Origin: Microlunatus lacustris
GTDB taxonomy: Bacteria; Actinomycetota; Actinomycetes; Propionibacteriales; Propionibacteriaceae
Assembly (NCBI GenBank): GCA_039527025.1
Contig: BAAAJN010000002.1
Span: 62,001 to 126,000, forward strand
Length of the DNA stretch: 64,000 nt
Reading direction: 5' to 3'
The notes under the pieces were generated by a model, which saw only the letters and a program-made list of their open reading frames with translations, did not search any database and was not told the DNA's origin. The position numbers and the translations under genes are program-made. The number at the start of each line of letters is the position of its first letter. The first letter of the stretch is position 1. This document shows positions 50,411 to 59,550 of the stretch, in pieces.

Positions 50411-51079
50411 TCACGCGTCGTCCGGGGGCGGCACGGGCACCAGCGGCGCGGCGCGGGTGCTGGCCGCGACCGCGGCCAGGTGGTCCAGCCGCGCCAGCTC
50501 GGCGGCGCTGAACGCTCTCCGCCCGGTGCGGGCCACCAGGAGCACGTGACCCGGAGAGAGGGCGACCACCGCCAGCTGGAGGGGTCCGCTGCCCGCCGGG
50601 CAGCCCTCCCGCAGCTCCATCGCACACGTCGGGTCCAACCCCACCAGTGGGGCCAGGTCGGCCGGCGGCAGCGTCGGCGCGCGCGGCGTCCGGAACGTCA
50701 CCCGGTCGGGCAGGTCCACCAGCGCGGCCCAGGTCCCGCCGCAGAGCAACGGTGCGGCGGTGGCGAGCACCTGCGGCGCGAGCTCGGGGGCGGACCGGTC
50801 CAGCCGCTGCACCAGCTCCAGGTCCTGGTGCAGGTCCGCGCCGGCGGGGTAGGCCACCACCTGCTCGACGTCCACCCCGTCCAGGTCCTGGCACCGCTGC
50901 AGGACCAGCTCCAGGGGCTGCCCGGCCGGCACGTCCAGCAGCAGGTCCAGCACGACGTGGTGCTCGTCCTTGCGCCGGGTCTGCAGCCGGTTGATGTCCA
51001 CGCCGGCCTCGCCCAGTCGCGTGGCGACGCTGCCGAGGATCGTCGCTCCCTTGGCCATCCGGACCCGCATCAGGTGCAC
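50411..51079 (-). CDS. ACT-domain protein with C-terminal GAF-like region
   Basis: A 222-residue protein. Residues 1-75 form an ACT-type small-molecule domain: MHLMRVRMAKGATILGSVATRLGEAGVDINRLQTRRKDEHHVVLDLLLDVPAGQPLELVLQRC. The second half is a soluble alpha/beta region with LLCGGTWAALVDLPDRVTFRTP and AFSAAELARLDHLAAVAA that looks GAF-like. ACT domains bind amino acids, so a regulatory role is likely. No enzyme domain is seen. Confidence 0.7.
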   Translation of the reverse strand: MHLMRVRMAKGATILGSVATRLGEAGVDINRLQTRRKDEHHVVLDLLLDVPAGQPLELVLQRCQDLDGVDVEQVVAYPAGADLHQDLELVQRLDRSAPELAPQVLATAAPLLCGGTWAALVDLPDRVTFRTPRAPTLPPADLAPLVGLDPTCAMELREGCPAGSGPLQLAVVALSPGHVLLVARTGRRAFSAAELARLDHLAAVAASTRAAPLVPVPPPDDA

Positions 51080-51225
51080 GGACTCTTCTTACCCGACCCG
51101 GGGACGGCTCGCCCGCTGCCGGGCCGTGACGACGGCACTTCTGCTCCGACGGCCCCGCCGGATGCGTGATCATCATGACGTGGGCGGCTCCGCCGAACGG
51201 GGTCCGCCCGACCTAGGTTAGATGC

Positions 51226-51615
51226 ATGTCGGCACAGGTCAGCGCACCGCAGGGCGACCGTCCCCACCTCCCCCACCGGGCTCCCGGGGCCACGGTGATC
51301 ACCGACGCCCGCGGCGCCTCCAGCGTCGAGCTGGACCACCGGGTCAAGCGGTACACCCTGGCGATGGCCTTCCGGATGGCGTGCTTCCTCTCCATGTTCT
51401 TCGTCGACGGCTGGCTGCGCTGGACGCTGCTCGCCTTCGCCGTCTTCCTGCCCTACGTCGCCGTGGTCCTCGCCAACCAGGCCGACCAGCGGACCACGCC
51501 CAGCCAGATCGAGCACGGCGCCCCGCAGGACGCGCCGCAGCTCACCGTCGGGGACCACGTCGAGGTCATCGAGGGCGACGTCGTCGACGACGAGCCCGTG
51601 CGCCGCGCCGCCTGA
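51226..51615 (+). CDS. DUF3099 domain membrane protein
   Basis: A 129-residue protein typical of actinobacteria. The conserved region is VITDARGASSVELDHRVKRYTLAMAFRMACFLSMFFVDGWLRWTLLAFAVFLPYVAVVLANQ, with two membrane helices, followed by a polar acidic tail. The function is unknown. It starts with an ATG at 51226 only six bases after a TAGGTT element, so it may be leaderless. Confidence 0.88.
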   Translation: MSAQVSAPQGDRPHLPHRAPGATVITDARGASSVELDHRVKRYTLAMAFRMACFLSMFFVDGWLRWTLLAFAVFLPYVAVVLANQADQRTTPSQIEHGAPQDAPQLTVGDHVEVIEGDVVDDEPVRRAA

Positions 51616-51840
51616 CCGCAGGTCCCCGTCCGGCGGGCGCCTCCTCGCACTCCAGCCCCCCGCCGCTGCTTCTCGTGCTGCGCACCACCACCCTGCTGCT
51701 GCTCATCGAGAGCCCCGTGCGCGGCTACCGGCTCATGCTGGCGAGGCGGAGTCGACCGCAGCGGGGTGAACTCCGTCGAGGCAGCGCGGAGTCCCGACCT
51801 GCCATGATGGAGGGCCGGCATCCCGAGGAGACGCACCACC

Positions 51841-52587
51841 GTGGACGACCTGCAGCCCCGCGCGGAAGCCCCGCCCACCCTGCTGCCGGCCGACGACCCC
51901 GGACTGCTGGAGGAGCTCCCGGACGCGGTGACCCTGGCCGCCATGCAGGCCGCACGGGACCGGTTCGCACCGTTCATGATGGAGTACAAGTTCGGCATGG
52001 ACGCGGTGATGACCAAGATCGCGATCTTGCGCGAGGAGTTCGTGCACACCCACGCCTACAACCCGATCGAGCACGTCACGTCGCGCCTCAAGACGCCGGA
52101 GCGACTGGTGGACAAGATCAGCAGGAAGGGCTGCGCCCCGACCGCGGCCGGCATCCGGACGTCGATCACCGACATCGCGGGGGTGCGCGTCGTCTGCAGC
52201 TTCATCTCCGACACCTACCTGATCTTCGACATGCTGAGCAGCCAGAGCGACGTGACGGTGCTGCAGGTCAAGGACTACATCGCGCAGCCCAAAGCCAACG
52301 GGTACAAGAGCCTGCACGCGATCCTCGAGGTGCCGGTCTTCTTGTCCGACGGGCCGCGCCAGGTCGTCGTCGAGCTGCAGATCCGCACGATCGCGATGGA
52401 CTTCTGGGCCAGCCTGGAGCACAAGATCTACTACGAGTACCGCCACGAGGTGCCGCAGCGGCTGCTCGACCAGCTGACCGAGGCGGCCGCCGCGGCCTAC
52501 ACCCTCGACGCCACGATGGAGACCCTCCACCAGGAGGTCCAGGGCCTGGGCGGCCGACCGGCGACGCCGGGACCCCCGGCGACCTGA
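51841..52587 (+). CDS. Small alarmone synthetase (RelA/SpoT synthetase domain)
   Basis: A 248-residue single-domain (p)ppGpp synthetase of the YjbM/RelQ type. The synthetase motifs are present: RLKTPERLVDKISRKG, SITDIAGVRVVCSF, the GTP-site KANGYKSLHAILEV, and VELQIRTIAMDFWASLEHKIYY with the catalytic E-x-Q. No HD hydrolase domain and no TGS/ACT regulatory domain are present, so it would be an unregulated-by-ribosome synthetase using GTP or GDP and ATP. The GTG at 51841 has GAGGAG ten bases upstream. It is followed closely by a flavin monooxygenase-like gene. Confidence 0.9.
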   Translation: MDDLQPRAEAPPTLLPADDPGLLEELPDAVTLAAMQAARDRFAPFMMEYKFGMDAVMTKIAILREEFVHTHAYNPIEHVTSRLKTPERLVDKISRKGCAPTAAGIRTSITDIAGVRVVCSFISDTYLIFDMLSSQSDVTVLQVKDYIAQPKANGYKSLHAILEVPVFLSDGPRQVVVELQIRTIAMDFWASLEHKIYYEYRHEVPQRLLDQLTEAAAAAYTLDATMETLHQEVQGLGGRPATPGPPAT

Positions 52588-52647
52588 CGGTGGCGGAGCG
52601 ACAGGCGGCGGCGGAAGGAACGCGACCGGTCCGGCGTTGAGACGGTC

Positions 52648-53706
52648 GTGGACAGGGTGCTCTCGACGGTGGTGCTCGGCGCCGGCCAGGCCGGGCTGTC
52701 CACCGCCCACCACCTGCAGCGGCTGGGGCTGAGACCGGGCGAGGACTTCGCCGTGCTCGACGCCGACGCCGCGCCGGGCGGCGCCTGGCAGCACCGGTGG
52801 GACACGCTGACCATGGCCGACGTGCACGGGGTGGCGGCGCTGCCCGACCAGCCCGTCCCGCCGTTCTCCGACGACCGTCCTGCCAACCTCGTCGTCCCCG
52901 CCTACTTCGCCGACTACGAGCGCCGGCACGGATTCGAGGTCCTGCGCCCGGTGGTCGTCGCCCGCGTCGACCCCGCCGGTGAGCTGCTGCGGGTCGTCGC
53001 CGACGACCGCAGCTGGCTGACCCGGACTCTGGTCAACGCGACCGGCACCTGGCGGCGGCCGTTCGTGCCGCACCACCCCGGGGCCGAGCTCTTCGCCGGC
53101 CGGCAGCTGCACACCGCCGACTACCGCGGCCCGGAGGAGTTCGCCGGGCAGCACGTCGTCGTGGTCGGAGGCGGCGCCTCGGCGGTGCAGCTGCTCGCCG
53201 AGATCAGCGCCGTGGCCGGCACCACCTGGGTGACGCGGCGGCCGCCGGTGTGGCGGGACACCGACTTCACCGCCGACGCCGGCCGGGCCGCCGTCGCGCT
53301 GGTCGAGGACCGGGTCCGGCGCGGGCTGCCGCCGGCCAGCGTGGTCAGCGTCACCGGGCTGGCCCTGCGGGCGCAGGAGCAGCAGGCGCGCGAACGCGGG
53401 GTCTACGACCGGCAACCGGTGTTCGCCCGGCTCACCGGCACCGGCGTCGCCTGGTCCGACGGCCGCGAGCAGCGCGCCGACGCCGTGCTCTGGGCGACCG
53501 GGTTCCGGCCCGACGTGGCCCACCTGGCCCCGCTGCGGCTGCGGTCCCCCGCCGGCGGCATCCAGCTCGACGGCACCACCGCCGTCGCCGACCCGCGGGT
53601 GCAGCTCGTCGGCTACGGGCCCTCGGCCAGCACCATCGGCGCCAACCGCGCGGGGCGGACGGCGGCCCGGGCCGTGCTGGCCTCGCTGCAGCGCGCCGCC
53701 GCCTGA
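52648..53706 (+). CDS. FAD-dependent flavin monooxygenase-like oxidoreductase
   Basis: A 352-residue protein with two dinucleotide-binding loops: STVVLGAGQAGLSTAHHLQRLGL for FAD at the N-terminus and HVVVVGGGASAVQLLAEISAV for NADPH in the middle. It resembles the TrkA/CzcO-type flavin monooxygenases and the last part ends in VQLVGYGPSASTIGANRAGRTAARAVLASL. The GTG at 52648 is the start. It could be an N-oxygenase or an ion-transport-associated flavoprotein; the family is broad and the substrate is not readable. Confidence 0.8.
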   Translation: MDRVLSTVVLGAGQAGLSTAHHLQRLGLRPGEDFAVLDADAAPGGAWQHRWDTLTMADVHGVAALPDQPVPPFSDDRPANLVVPAYFADYERRHGFEVLRPVVVARVDPAGELLRVVADDRSWLTRTLVNATGTWRRPFVPHHPGAELFAGRQLHTADYRGPEEFAGQHVVVVGGGASAVQLLAEISAVAGTTWVTRRPPVWRDTDFTADAGRAAVALVEDRVRRGLPPASVVSVTGLALRAQEQQARERGVYDRQPVFARLTGTGVAWSDGREQRADAVLWATGFRPDVAHLAPLRLRSPAGGIQLDGTTAVADPRVQLVGYGPSASTIGANRAGRTAARAVLASLQRAAA

Positions 53707-53719
53707 TCCGGCGAGCGCC

Positions 53720-54331
53720 TCAGAGCCGGTCCAGCGGCGCGACGGGGAAGTTCCAGTTCCGCCACATGCCCAGCAGCCGGAGCCCCGTCGCCGCCACCGT
53801 GCCCACCAGCAGCCCGAGGTCGCCCGGTCCCCCGGACGTGGTCCAGACGACCACCACCAGCGCCCCGAGCAGGGCGGGCACGGCGTACAGGTCGCGGCGC
53901 AGCAGCAGCGGCACCTCGTTGACGAGCAGGTCGCGGAGCACCCCGCCGCCGACGGCCCCGACGGCGCCGATGACCACGGAGGCGAAGCCGCTGGCGCCGA
54001 GGTCCAGCGCCGCGGAGGCGCTGGTGGTGGCGAACAGCCCGAGCCCGACGGCGTCGTACACCCCGATCACCGGCCGCAGCCGACCGAGGTGCGGGTGCAC
54101 GTAGAACACCAGAAGCGAGGCGGCCAGGGCGACGGTGGCGTTCGTCCACCGCTCGACCGACACGGGCGGGGTGACGCCGAGCAGCAGGTCGCGGGTGATG
54201 CCGCCACCCAGCCCGGCGGCCAGTCCGACGACGCAGACCCCGAACAGGTCGAGCCGGCGGCGGACACCGGCCAGGGCCCCCGAGGCGGCGAAGACGGCGA
54301 TGCCCACGTAGGTCAGCAGAGCGAGGAACAC
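53720..54331 (-). CDS. Trimeric intracellular cation channel (UPF0126/YadS) family protein
   Basis: A 203-residue membrane protein with six to seven helices built as two copies of a three-helix repeat, each with a glycine-rich GGGxxRD motif: GLGGGITRDLLLG and VGGGVLRDLLVNEVP. This is the prokaryotic TRIC/UPF0126 family, likely to form a cation channel. It begins with a GTG at 54331. Confidence 0.88.
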   Translation of the reverse strand: MFLALLTYVGIAVFAASGALAGVRRRLDLFGVCVVGLAAGLGGGITRDLLLGVTPPVSVERWTNATVALAASLLVFYVHPHLGRLRPVIGVYDAVGLGLFATTSASAALDLGASGFASVVIGAVGAVGGGVLRDLLVNEVPLLLRRDLYAVPALLGALVVVVWTTSGGPGDLGLLVGTVAATGLRLLGMWRNWNFPVAPLDRL

Positions 54332-54377
54332 CCGTCAGGGTCTCACGCCGACCGCGCCGGCCGGGGCTCCCACCGCC

Positions 54378-54971
54378 TCAGCGGGAGCCCTGCAGGAGAC
54401 CCCGGAGCACCAGCAACCCGTCCCGACGACGGGTCTTGACCGTGCCCACCGGCACGCCGAGCCGGTCCGCGATCTGCACGGCGGTGCAGCCCTCCAGGTA
54501 GGTCAGCCGGAGCACCTCACGCTTGCCCGGCACCAGCGTCTGCAGAGCCGCGAGCACCTGGACGGAGTCGACGCGGCGCCGCACGCCCTCCCAGACCTCG
54601 TCGGCGGGCTCACCGGCGGCGCTCTGCCGCGCGTGCCGGAGCTCGCGATCGGCCTGCCGGGTCATCTGCCGGATGCGGTCGATGGCCTTGCGCCGGGCCA
54701 GCGTGCTGAGCCAGGCCCGCGCCGCCCCGCGGGCCGGGTCGTAGCGGCCCGCGTTCTGCCAGGCGGAGGCGTAGACCTCCTGCAGGACGTCGGCGGTGGT
54801 CTCGGGCGAGCGGATCAGTCCCCGCACCAGGGCCTGCACCGGCCCGTGGGTCCGGGTGTAAAACGCCCGGAACGCCTGCTCATCACCCGCCGCGGACGCC
54901 ACGAGCAGGTCGCGGAGCTGATCGGCGTCCCGGGTGAGGACGGAGGGGGGCGGCTGGGTCGTCGTGCTCAC
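54378..54971 (-). CDS. ECF-type RNA polymerase sigma factor (SigK/SigL-like)
   Basis: A 197-residue extracytoplasmic-function sigma factor. Region 2 is AFRAFYTRTHGPVQALVRGLIRSPETTADVLQEVYASAWQNAGRYDPARGAARAWLSTLARRKAIDRIR; region 4 is LQTLVPGKREVLRLTYLEGCTAVQIADRLGVPVGTVKTRRRDGLLVLRGLL, with the helix-turn-helix for the -35. The GTG at 54971 has GGAGG ten bases upstream. No anti-sigma gene is adjacent in the window; upstream is the palindrome at 55074-55088. Confidence 0.9.
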   Translation of the reverse strand: MSTTTQPPPSVLTRDADQLRDLLVASAAGDEQAFRAFYTRTHGPVQALVRGLIRSPETTADVLQEVYASAWQNAGRYDPARGAARAWLSTLARRKAIDRIRQMTRQADRELRHARQSAAGEPADEVWEGVRRRVDSVQVLAALQTLVPGKREVLRLTYLEGCTAVQIADRLGVPVGTVKTRRRDGLLVLRGLLQGSR

Positions 54972-55073
54972 GGTGGTCGTACCTCCGGATCGACCCCGAG
55001 CCGGCAGAACTGCGTGGACCTCCGATGCTCCCGGCCTTCGCCGGACCGCATCTCTGTTGTGCACGATACACTT

Positions 55074-55088
55074 TTCCGCCACGCGGAA
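55074..55088. promoter_or_regulatory. 15-bp palindrome upstream of the sigma-factor gene
   Basis: TTCCGC-CAC-GCGGAA is a perfect 6-bp inverted repeat with a three-base spacer, about 100 bases before the sigma-factor GTG and next to TATCGT, a possible -10 on the minus strand. It may be an operator of the sigma gene; the binding protein is not known. Confidence 0.35.
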
Positions 55089-55135
55089 CCACCAGCGGCC
55101 GCGGGGGGACGCCGACCCCGTGGACCCGGCCAGGG

Positions 55136-56161
55136 TCAGCGCTCGGCGCCGGCGCTCAGCCGGAGGACGACCTCGCCCTCGATGTGCACCGGACCGGGCT
55201 CCTCGGTGGCCAGGGCCAGCTCCGCAGCGCGCCGGCCCATCTCCTCCAGCGGCAGCCGGAACGTGGTCAGCGGGGGGTCGACGTGGCGCAGCGTGGGGAT
55301 GTCGTCGAAGCCTGCCACCTCCACGTCGTCGGGCACGGCGAGGCCGTGCGACCGCACGGCGGCGAGCGCACCCAGGGCCATCACGTCGTTGACGGCCAGC
55401 AAGCAGAGCGGCTGGTCGGCGCCCTCCGTCCCGGGCCCGGCCGCCTCCAGGCAGGCCTCGGTGGCTGCACGACCGCCGTCGCTGGTGAAGTCGCCGTGCA
55501 CCACCAGCAGCGGTTCGAGGCCGGCCGCAGCCAGGGCCCGGCGGAACCCGGCCACCCGGTGCTGGGTGGTGACCAGCTCCTCGGGGCCGCCGAGGATGGC
55601 GAACCGGCGCCGGCCGCGGTCGACCAGCGCGGCGACCAACCGGGCACCGCCGTCCTCGTTGGCGACCTCGACCACCCGGGACCCGGCGAAGGCGGTGTGG
55701 CCGAAGGTGACGACACGACCGCCGTTGGCCGTGTAGCGCTGCAGCTCGCGGGTGAGGGCCTGGTCGGAGTGCGCGCCCCGTGAGCCGGCCAGCACGATCG
55801 CGTCGGTGCGGTACATGGCGAAGGCCTTCACCGCCTCCACCTCGCTCTGCTCGTGCCGGTCGGTGCTGGCCAGCAGGACCTGGCTGCTCCGCTCCCGCGC
55901 CGCCGACTGCGCGCCGCGGACGATGCTGGAGAAGTAGGGGTCGCTGATGTCGTGCACCACCAGCCCCACCAACCCCGTGGCCGAGCGGGCCAGCGCCTGC
56001 GCCTGCGCGTTGGCCACGTAGCCCAACTCGTCGGCGGCGGCCCGGACCCGGACGGCGATCGACTCCGCAGGACTGCGGAGCGAGCCGTTCAGCACCCGCG
56101 AGGCCGTGGCGAGCGAGACCCCGGCACGCACCGCGACGTCGGTCAGACGCACCGCAGGCAC
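55136..56161 (-). CDS. LacI-family transcriptional repressor
   Basis: A 341-residue regulator. The helix-turn-helix is VRLTDVAVRAGVSLATASRVLNGSLRSPAESIAVRVRAAADELGYVANAQAQALA, the LacI signature. The sugar-binding domain has VVHDISDPYFSSIVRGAQSAAR and GFDDIPTLRHVDPPLTTFRLP. The GTG at 56161 is preferred, ten bases after AAGGAG; a GTG nine bases earlier is only two bases from that site. It is divergent from a Gfo/Idh operon with a palindrome in the gap, and presumably represses that operon. Confidence 0.9.
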   Translation of the reverse strand: MPAVRLTDVAVRAGVSLATASRVLNGSLRSPAESIAVRVRAAADELGYVANAQAQALARSATGLVGLVVHDISDPYFSSIVRGAQSAARERSSQVLLASTDRHEQSEVEAVKAFAMYRTDAIVLAGSRGAHSDQALTRELQRYTANGGRVVTFGHTAFAGSRVVEVANEDGGARLVAALVDRGRRRFAILGGPEELVTTQHRVAGFRRALAAAGLEPLLVVHGDFTSDGGRAATEACLEAAGPGTEGADQPLCLLAVNDVMALGALAAVRSHGLAVPDDVEVAGFDDIPTLRHVDPPLTTFRLPLEEMGRRAAELALATEEPGPVHIEGEVVLRLSAGAER

Positions 56162-56215
56162 CCGTTCCACGCTCCTTTTCGACCTTTGACGGCCTCGTGG
56201 CCGCGAGTGTAGCGT

Positions 56216-56229
56216 GGAAAGCGCTTTCT
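56216..56229. promoter_or_regulatory. LacI-type operator in the divergent gap
   Basis: GAAAGCGCTTTC at 56217-56228 is a perfect 12-bp palindrome, extended as TGGAAAGCGCTTTCTC, with the central CG of LacI/GalR half-sites. It lies between the LacI start at 56161 and the Gfo/Idh ATG at 56256, about 28 bases before the latter. Confidence 0.8.
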
Positions 56230-56255
56230 CCGCTCCCACCGACCAGGAGTCGTCC

Positions 56256-57434
56256 ATGACCTCAGCCGTCGACCGACCGCGCGTCCTCCGCATCGCCATG
56301 AACGGCGTCACCGGACGGATGGGCTACCGGCAGCACCTCCTCCGCTCGATCCTGCCGCTGCGCGAGGCGGGCGGGCTGACCCTCGCCGACGGCTCCCGGG
56401 TGCAGGTCGAGCCGATCCTGGTGGGCCGCAACGAGAGCAAGCTGGTGGACCTGGCCCAGCAGCACAAGGTCGAGCACTGGACCACCGACGTGCAGAGCGT
56501 GCTCACCGACCCGTCGGTCGACGTCTTCTTCGACGCCGGCATGACCAGCCACCGGTTCGACCTGCTGCAGGCCGCGATGCGCGCCGGCAAGCACGTCTTC
56601 ACCGAGAAGCCCGTCGCCGAGACCCTCGACGAGGCCGTCGCCCTCGCGGCGCTGGCCGCCGAGACCGGCATCACCGCCGGCGTGGTGCACGACAAGCTGT
56701 TCCTGCCCGGGCTGGTGAAGCTACGCCGGCTGGTGGACGAGGGATTCTTCGGCCGGATCCTGTCGCTGCGCGGCGAGTTCGGCTACTGGGTGTTCGAGGG
56801 CGACCAGCAGGCAGCCCAGCGCCCGTCCTGGAACTACCGCAGCGAGGACGGCGGCGGCATCACGACCGACATGTTCTGCCACTGGAGCTACGTGCTCGAG
56901 GGCATCATCGGCCGGGTCCGCAGCGTCGCCGCGCTGAGCACCACCCACATCCCGCAGCGCTGGGACGAGCAGGGCCAGCCCTACCAGGCCACCGCCGACG
57001 ACGCGGCCTACGCCCTCTTCGAGCTGGAGACCCCGGCCGGGGAGCCCGTCGTCGGCCAGATCAACTCCTCCTGGACCGTCCGCGTGCACCGCGACGAGCT
57101 GGTCGAGTTCCAGGTCGACGGCACCCACGGCTCGGCCGTCGCCGGGCTGCAGACCTGCGTGGCCCAGCAGCGCGCGCACACCCCGAAGCCGGTCTGGAAC
57201 CCCGACCTGCCCGTCACCGAGCCCTTCCGCGACCAGTGGCTCGACGTCCCGGCCAACGCCGAGCTCGACAACGGCTTCAAGCGGCAGTGGGAGGAGTTCC
57301 TCCGCGACGTGCTCGCCACTCGGCCGCACCGCTTCGGGCTGGAGTCCGCCGCCCGCGGGGTGCAGCTGGCCGAGCTGGGCCTGCGCTCCTCCGGCGAGCG
57401 CCGCACCCTCGACGTGCCGGAGCTGGCCCTGTGA
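56256..57434 (+). CDS. Gfo/Idh/MocA-family oxidoreductase
   Basis: A 392-residue NAD(P)-dependent dehydrogenase. The N-terminal loop is VLRIAMNGVTGRMGYRQHLLRSIL, an atypical nucleotide loop for this family, and VFTEKPVAETLDEAVALAALA carries the catalytic-site Lys. HDKLFLPGLVKLRRLVDEGFFGRILSLRGEFGYWVFEG and GGGITTDMFCHWSYVLEGIIG are conserved in the branch found in sugar-acid and 3-keto-sugar clusters. The ATG at 56256 follows AGGAGT. It is the first gene of the operon controlled by the divergent LacI protein and overlaps the next by four bases (GTGA). Confidence 0.88.
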   Translation: MTSAVDRPRVLRIAMNGVTGRMGYRQHLLRSILPLREAGGLTLADGSRVQVEPILVGRNESKLVDLAQQHKVEHWTTDVQSVLTDPSVDVFFDAGMTSHRFDLLQAAMRAGKHVFTEKPVAETLDEAVALAALAAETGITAGVVHDKLFLPGLVKLRRLVDEGFFGRILSLRGEFGYWVFEGDQQAAQRPSWNYRSEDGGGITTDMFCHWSYVLEGIIGRVRSVAALSTTHIPQRWDEQGQPYQATADDAAYALFELETPAGEPVVGQINSSWTVRVHRDELVEFQVDGTHGSAVAGLQTCVAQQRAHTPKPVWNPDLPVTEPFRDQWLDVPANAELDNGFKRQWEEFLRDVLATRPHRFGLESAARGVQLAELGLRSSGERRTLDVPELAL

Positions 57435-58615
57435 CGGCGCTGCTGCTGCCCGGTCCCGACGGCGCGCTGGCCGAGCACACCCTCGAGACCCCGGGCGCGT
57501 GGACGAAGCCGACCGCTCCGCTCGCGTCCCGGGTGGTGTACGCGGCGGCCCACGTGGTGCCGCAGCGCTGGGCCGACAACAGCCCCGGCGCGCCGGCGGT
57601 GCTGGACTGGGACGCGACGTTGGCGTTGCGGCACGAGCTGTGGTCCTACGGGCTCGGCGTGGCCGACGCGATGGACACCGCCCAGCGCGGGATGGGCCTG
57701 GACTGGGCCGCCACCCAGGAGCTGGTCCGCCGCTCGGCCGCCGAGGCCGCCTCGGTCGGCGGGATGCTGGCCTGCGGCGCGGGCACCGACCAGCTGGACC
57801 TGACCGCGCTCCCGTCCGGTCGGCGCGGGCTGGACGCCGTGCTCGACGCCTACCGGGAGCAGGTGGAGCTGGTGGCGGGCTCGGGCGCCACCGTCATCCT
57901 GATGGCCTCCCGCGCGCTGGCCGCGGTGGCCACCCGCCCGCAGGACTACCTCGACGTCTACGGCACCCTGCTCGACGAGGTCGACCGGCCCGTCATCCTG
58001 CACTGGCTCGGACCGATGTTCGATCCGGCCCTGGCCGGCTACTGGGGCAGCGGCGACGTGGCGGCCGCCACCGAGACGTTCCTGGAGCTGATCGAGGCGC
58101 ACCCGGGCACCGTCGACGGGGTCAAGGTCTCCCTCCTCGACGCCGGCCACGAGACGGCGCTGCGGGCCCGGCTCGCCGCCGTCACCCCCCGGGTCCGGCT
58201 CTACACCGGCGACGACTTCAACTACCCCGAGCTCATCCACGGCGACGGCACCCACCACTCCGACGCCCTGCTCGGCATCTTCGCCGCCATCGCCCCGCTG
58301 GCCTCCACGGCGATCCAGGCCTACGACGCCGGCGACGCCGACCGCGGGCACGCCCTGCTGGCCTCCACCGAGGCCCTCGGCCGGCACATCTTCAGCGCAC
58401 CCACGCCGCACTACAAGACCGGCGTCGCCTTCCTGGCCTGGCTGAACGGCCAGCAGCCCGGCTTCGTCATGGTCGGCGGGCAGCAGGCCGGGCGGTCGCT
58501 GCCCCACCTGGTGCAGACCTTCCGGCTGGCCGACGCCGCCGGCCTGCTGCGCGACCCCGAACTGGCCGCGGGCCGGCTGCAGAGCCTGCTCGCCGTGCAC
58601 GGGCTGGGCGCCTGA
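57431..58615 (+). CDS. DUF993 / dihydrodipicolinate-synthase-like aldolase
   Basis: A 394-residue protein of the DUF993 family, a distant TIM-barrel relative of DapA-type class I aldolases. RRSAAEAASVGGMLACGAGTDQLDLT and PVILHWLGPMFDPALAGYWGS are conserved, with LYTGDDFNYPELIHGDG and SALLGIFAAIAPLAS near the end; KVSLLDAGHETALR holds a lysine in the strand where DapA keeps the Schiff-base lysine. Its start overlaps the previous stop, so the operon is tight. It is probably a retro-aldol or lyase step on a keto sugar acid. Confidence 0.82.
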   Translation: MTALLLPGPDGALAEHTLETPGAWTKPTAPLASRVVYAAAHVVPQRWADNSPGAPAVLDWDATLALRHELWSYGLGVADAMDTAQRGMGLDWAATQELVRRSAAEAASVGGMLACGAGTDQLDLTALPSGRRGLDAVLDAYREQVELVAGSGATVILMASRALAAVATRPQDYLDVYGTLLDEVDRPVILHWLGPMFDPALAGYWGSGDVAAATETFLELIEAHPGTVDGVKVSLLDAGHETALRARLAAVTPRVRLYTGDDFNYPELIHGDGTHHSDALLGIFAAIAPLASTAIQAYDAGDADRGHALLASTEALGRHIFSAPTPHYKTGVAFLAWLNGQQPGFVMVGGQQAGRSLPHLVQTFRLADAAGLLRDPELAAGRLQSLLAVHGLGA

Positions 58616-58616
58616 C

Positions 58617-59510
58617 GTGGCGACCACCACCCCCGGGATGGACCGGCTGTCGCTGAACACGGCCACCACCAAGGCGCTGACCCTCGACGAGGCCCTGGCC
58701 GCGGCCTCGGCCGCGGGGCTGACCCGCGTCGGGCTGTGGCGGGACCGGGTGGAGGAAGTCGGGCTGGCCGCCGCCGTCGACCTGGTCCACGCCTCCGGGC
58801 TGGCGGTCTCGACGCTCTGCCGGGGAGGCTTCCTGACCGCGGCGGACACCGCCGGCCAGGCGCACGCGCTGGCCGACAACCGGGTCGCCATCGAGCAGGC
58901 CGCGGCGCTCGGCGCCCCCGAGCTCGTCCTCGTCGTCGGCGGGCTGCCGGACGGCGACGTCGACCTGGCCGCCGCCCGGGCGCGGGTGGCCGACCGGCTC
59001 GTCGACCTGGTGCCGTACGCCCGCGAGCACGGCGTCCGGCTGGCCCTGGAGCCGCTGCACCCGATGTACGTGGCCGACCGGGCCGTGCTCTCCACCCTCG
59101 GGCAGGCGCTGGACCTGGCCGCCCCGTACAGCCCCGCCGAGGTGGGCGTCTGCGTGGACACGTTCCACGTGTTCTGGGACCCCCAGCTGGCCGAGCAGGT
59201 GGCCCGGGCCGGCCAGGAGCAGCGGATCGCCGCGTACCAGGTCTGCGACTTCAACCTGCCGATCGCCGCCGACGCACTGCTGTCGCGCGGGATGATGGGC
59301 GACGGCGTGGTCGACTTCGACGCGGTCACCCGGCTGGTCGCGGCCACCGGCTACGACGGCCCCGTCGAGGTGGAGATCTTCAACGCCGACATCTGGGCCG
59401 CGCCGGCCGACCGGGTGCTCAGCACGATGAAGCAGCGCTTCGCCGACCTCGTGCTGCCCGCGCTGGCGTCGTCGGGGTCGGCCACCGACCCGGCCGTCCG
59501 CGGTCGCTAG
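58617..59510 (+). CDS. Sugar-phosphate isomerase/epimerase (xylose-isomerase-like TIM barrel)
   Basis: A 297-residue AP_endonuc_2-type barrel. The metal-binding residues are spread over RVGLWRDRVEEVGLAAAVDL, RLALEPLHPMYVADR with its Glu, VGVCVDTFHVFWDP with Asp and His, and VEVEIFNADIW near the end. It starts at a GTG two bases after the previous stop. It probably interconverts keto and aldo forms of the operon's substrate. Confidence 0.85.
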   Translation: MATTTPGMDRLSLNTATTKALTLDEALAAASAAGLTRVGLWRDRVEEVGLAAAVDLVHASGLAVSTLCRGGFLTAADTAGQAHALADNRVAIEQAAALGAPELVLVVGGLPDGDVDLAAARARVADRLVDLVPYAREHGVRLALEPLHPMYVADRAVLSTLGQALDLAAPYSPAEVGVCVDTFHVFWDPQLAEQVARAGQEQRIAAYQVCDFNLPIAADALLSRGMMGDGVVDFDAVTRLVAATGYDGPVEVEIFNADIWAAPADRVLSTMKQRFADLVLPALASSGSATDPAVRGR

Positions 59511-59550
59511 GGTGACGTCGACCCGAACAGCACCTGAGGAAGGACCGACG

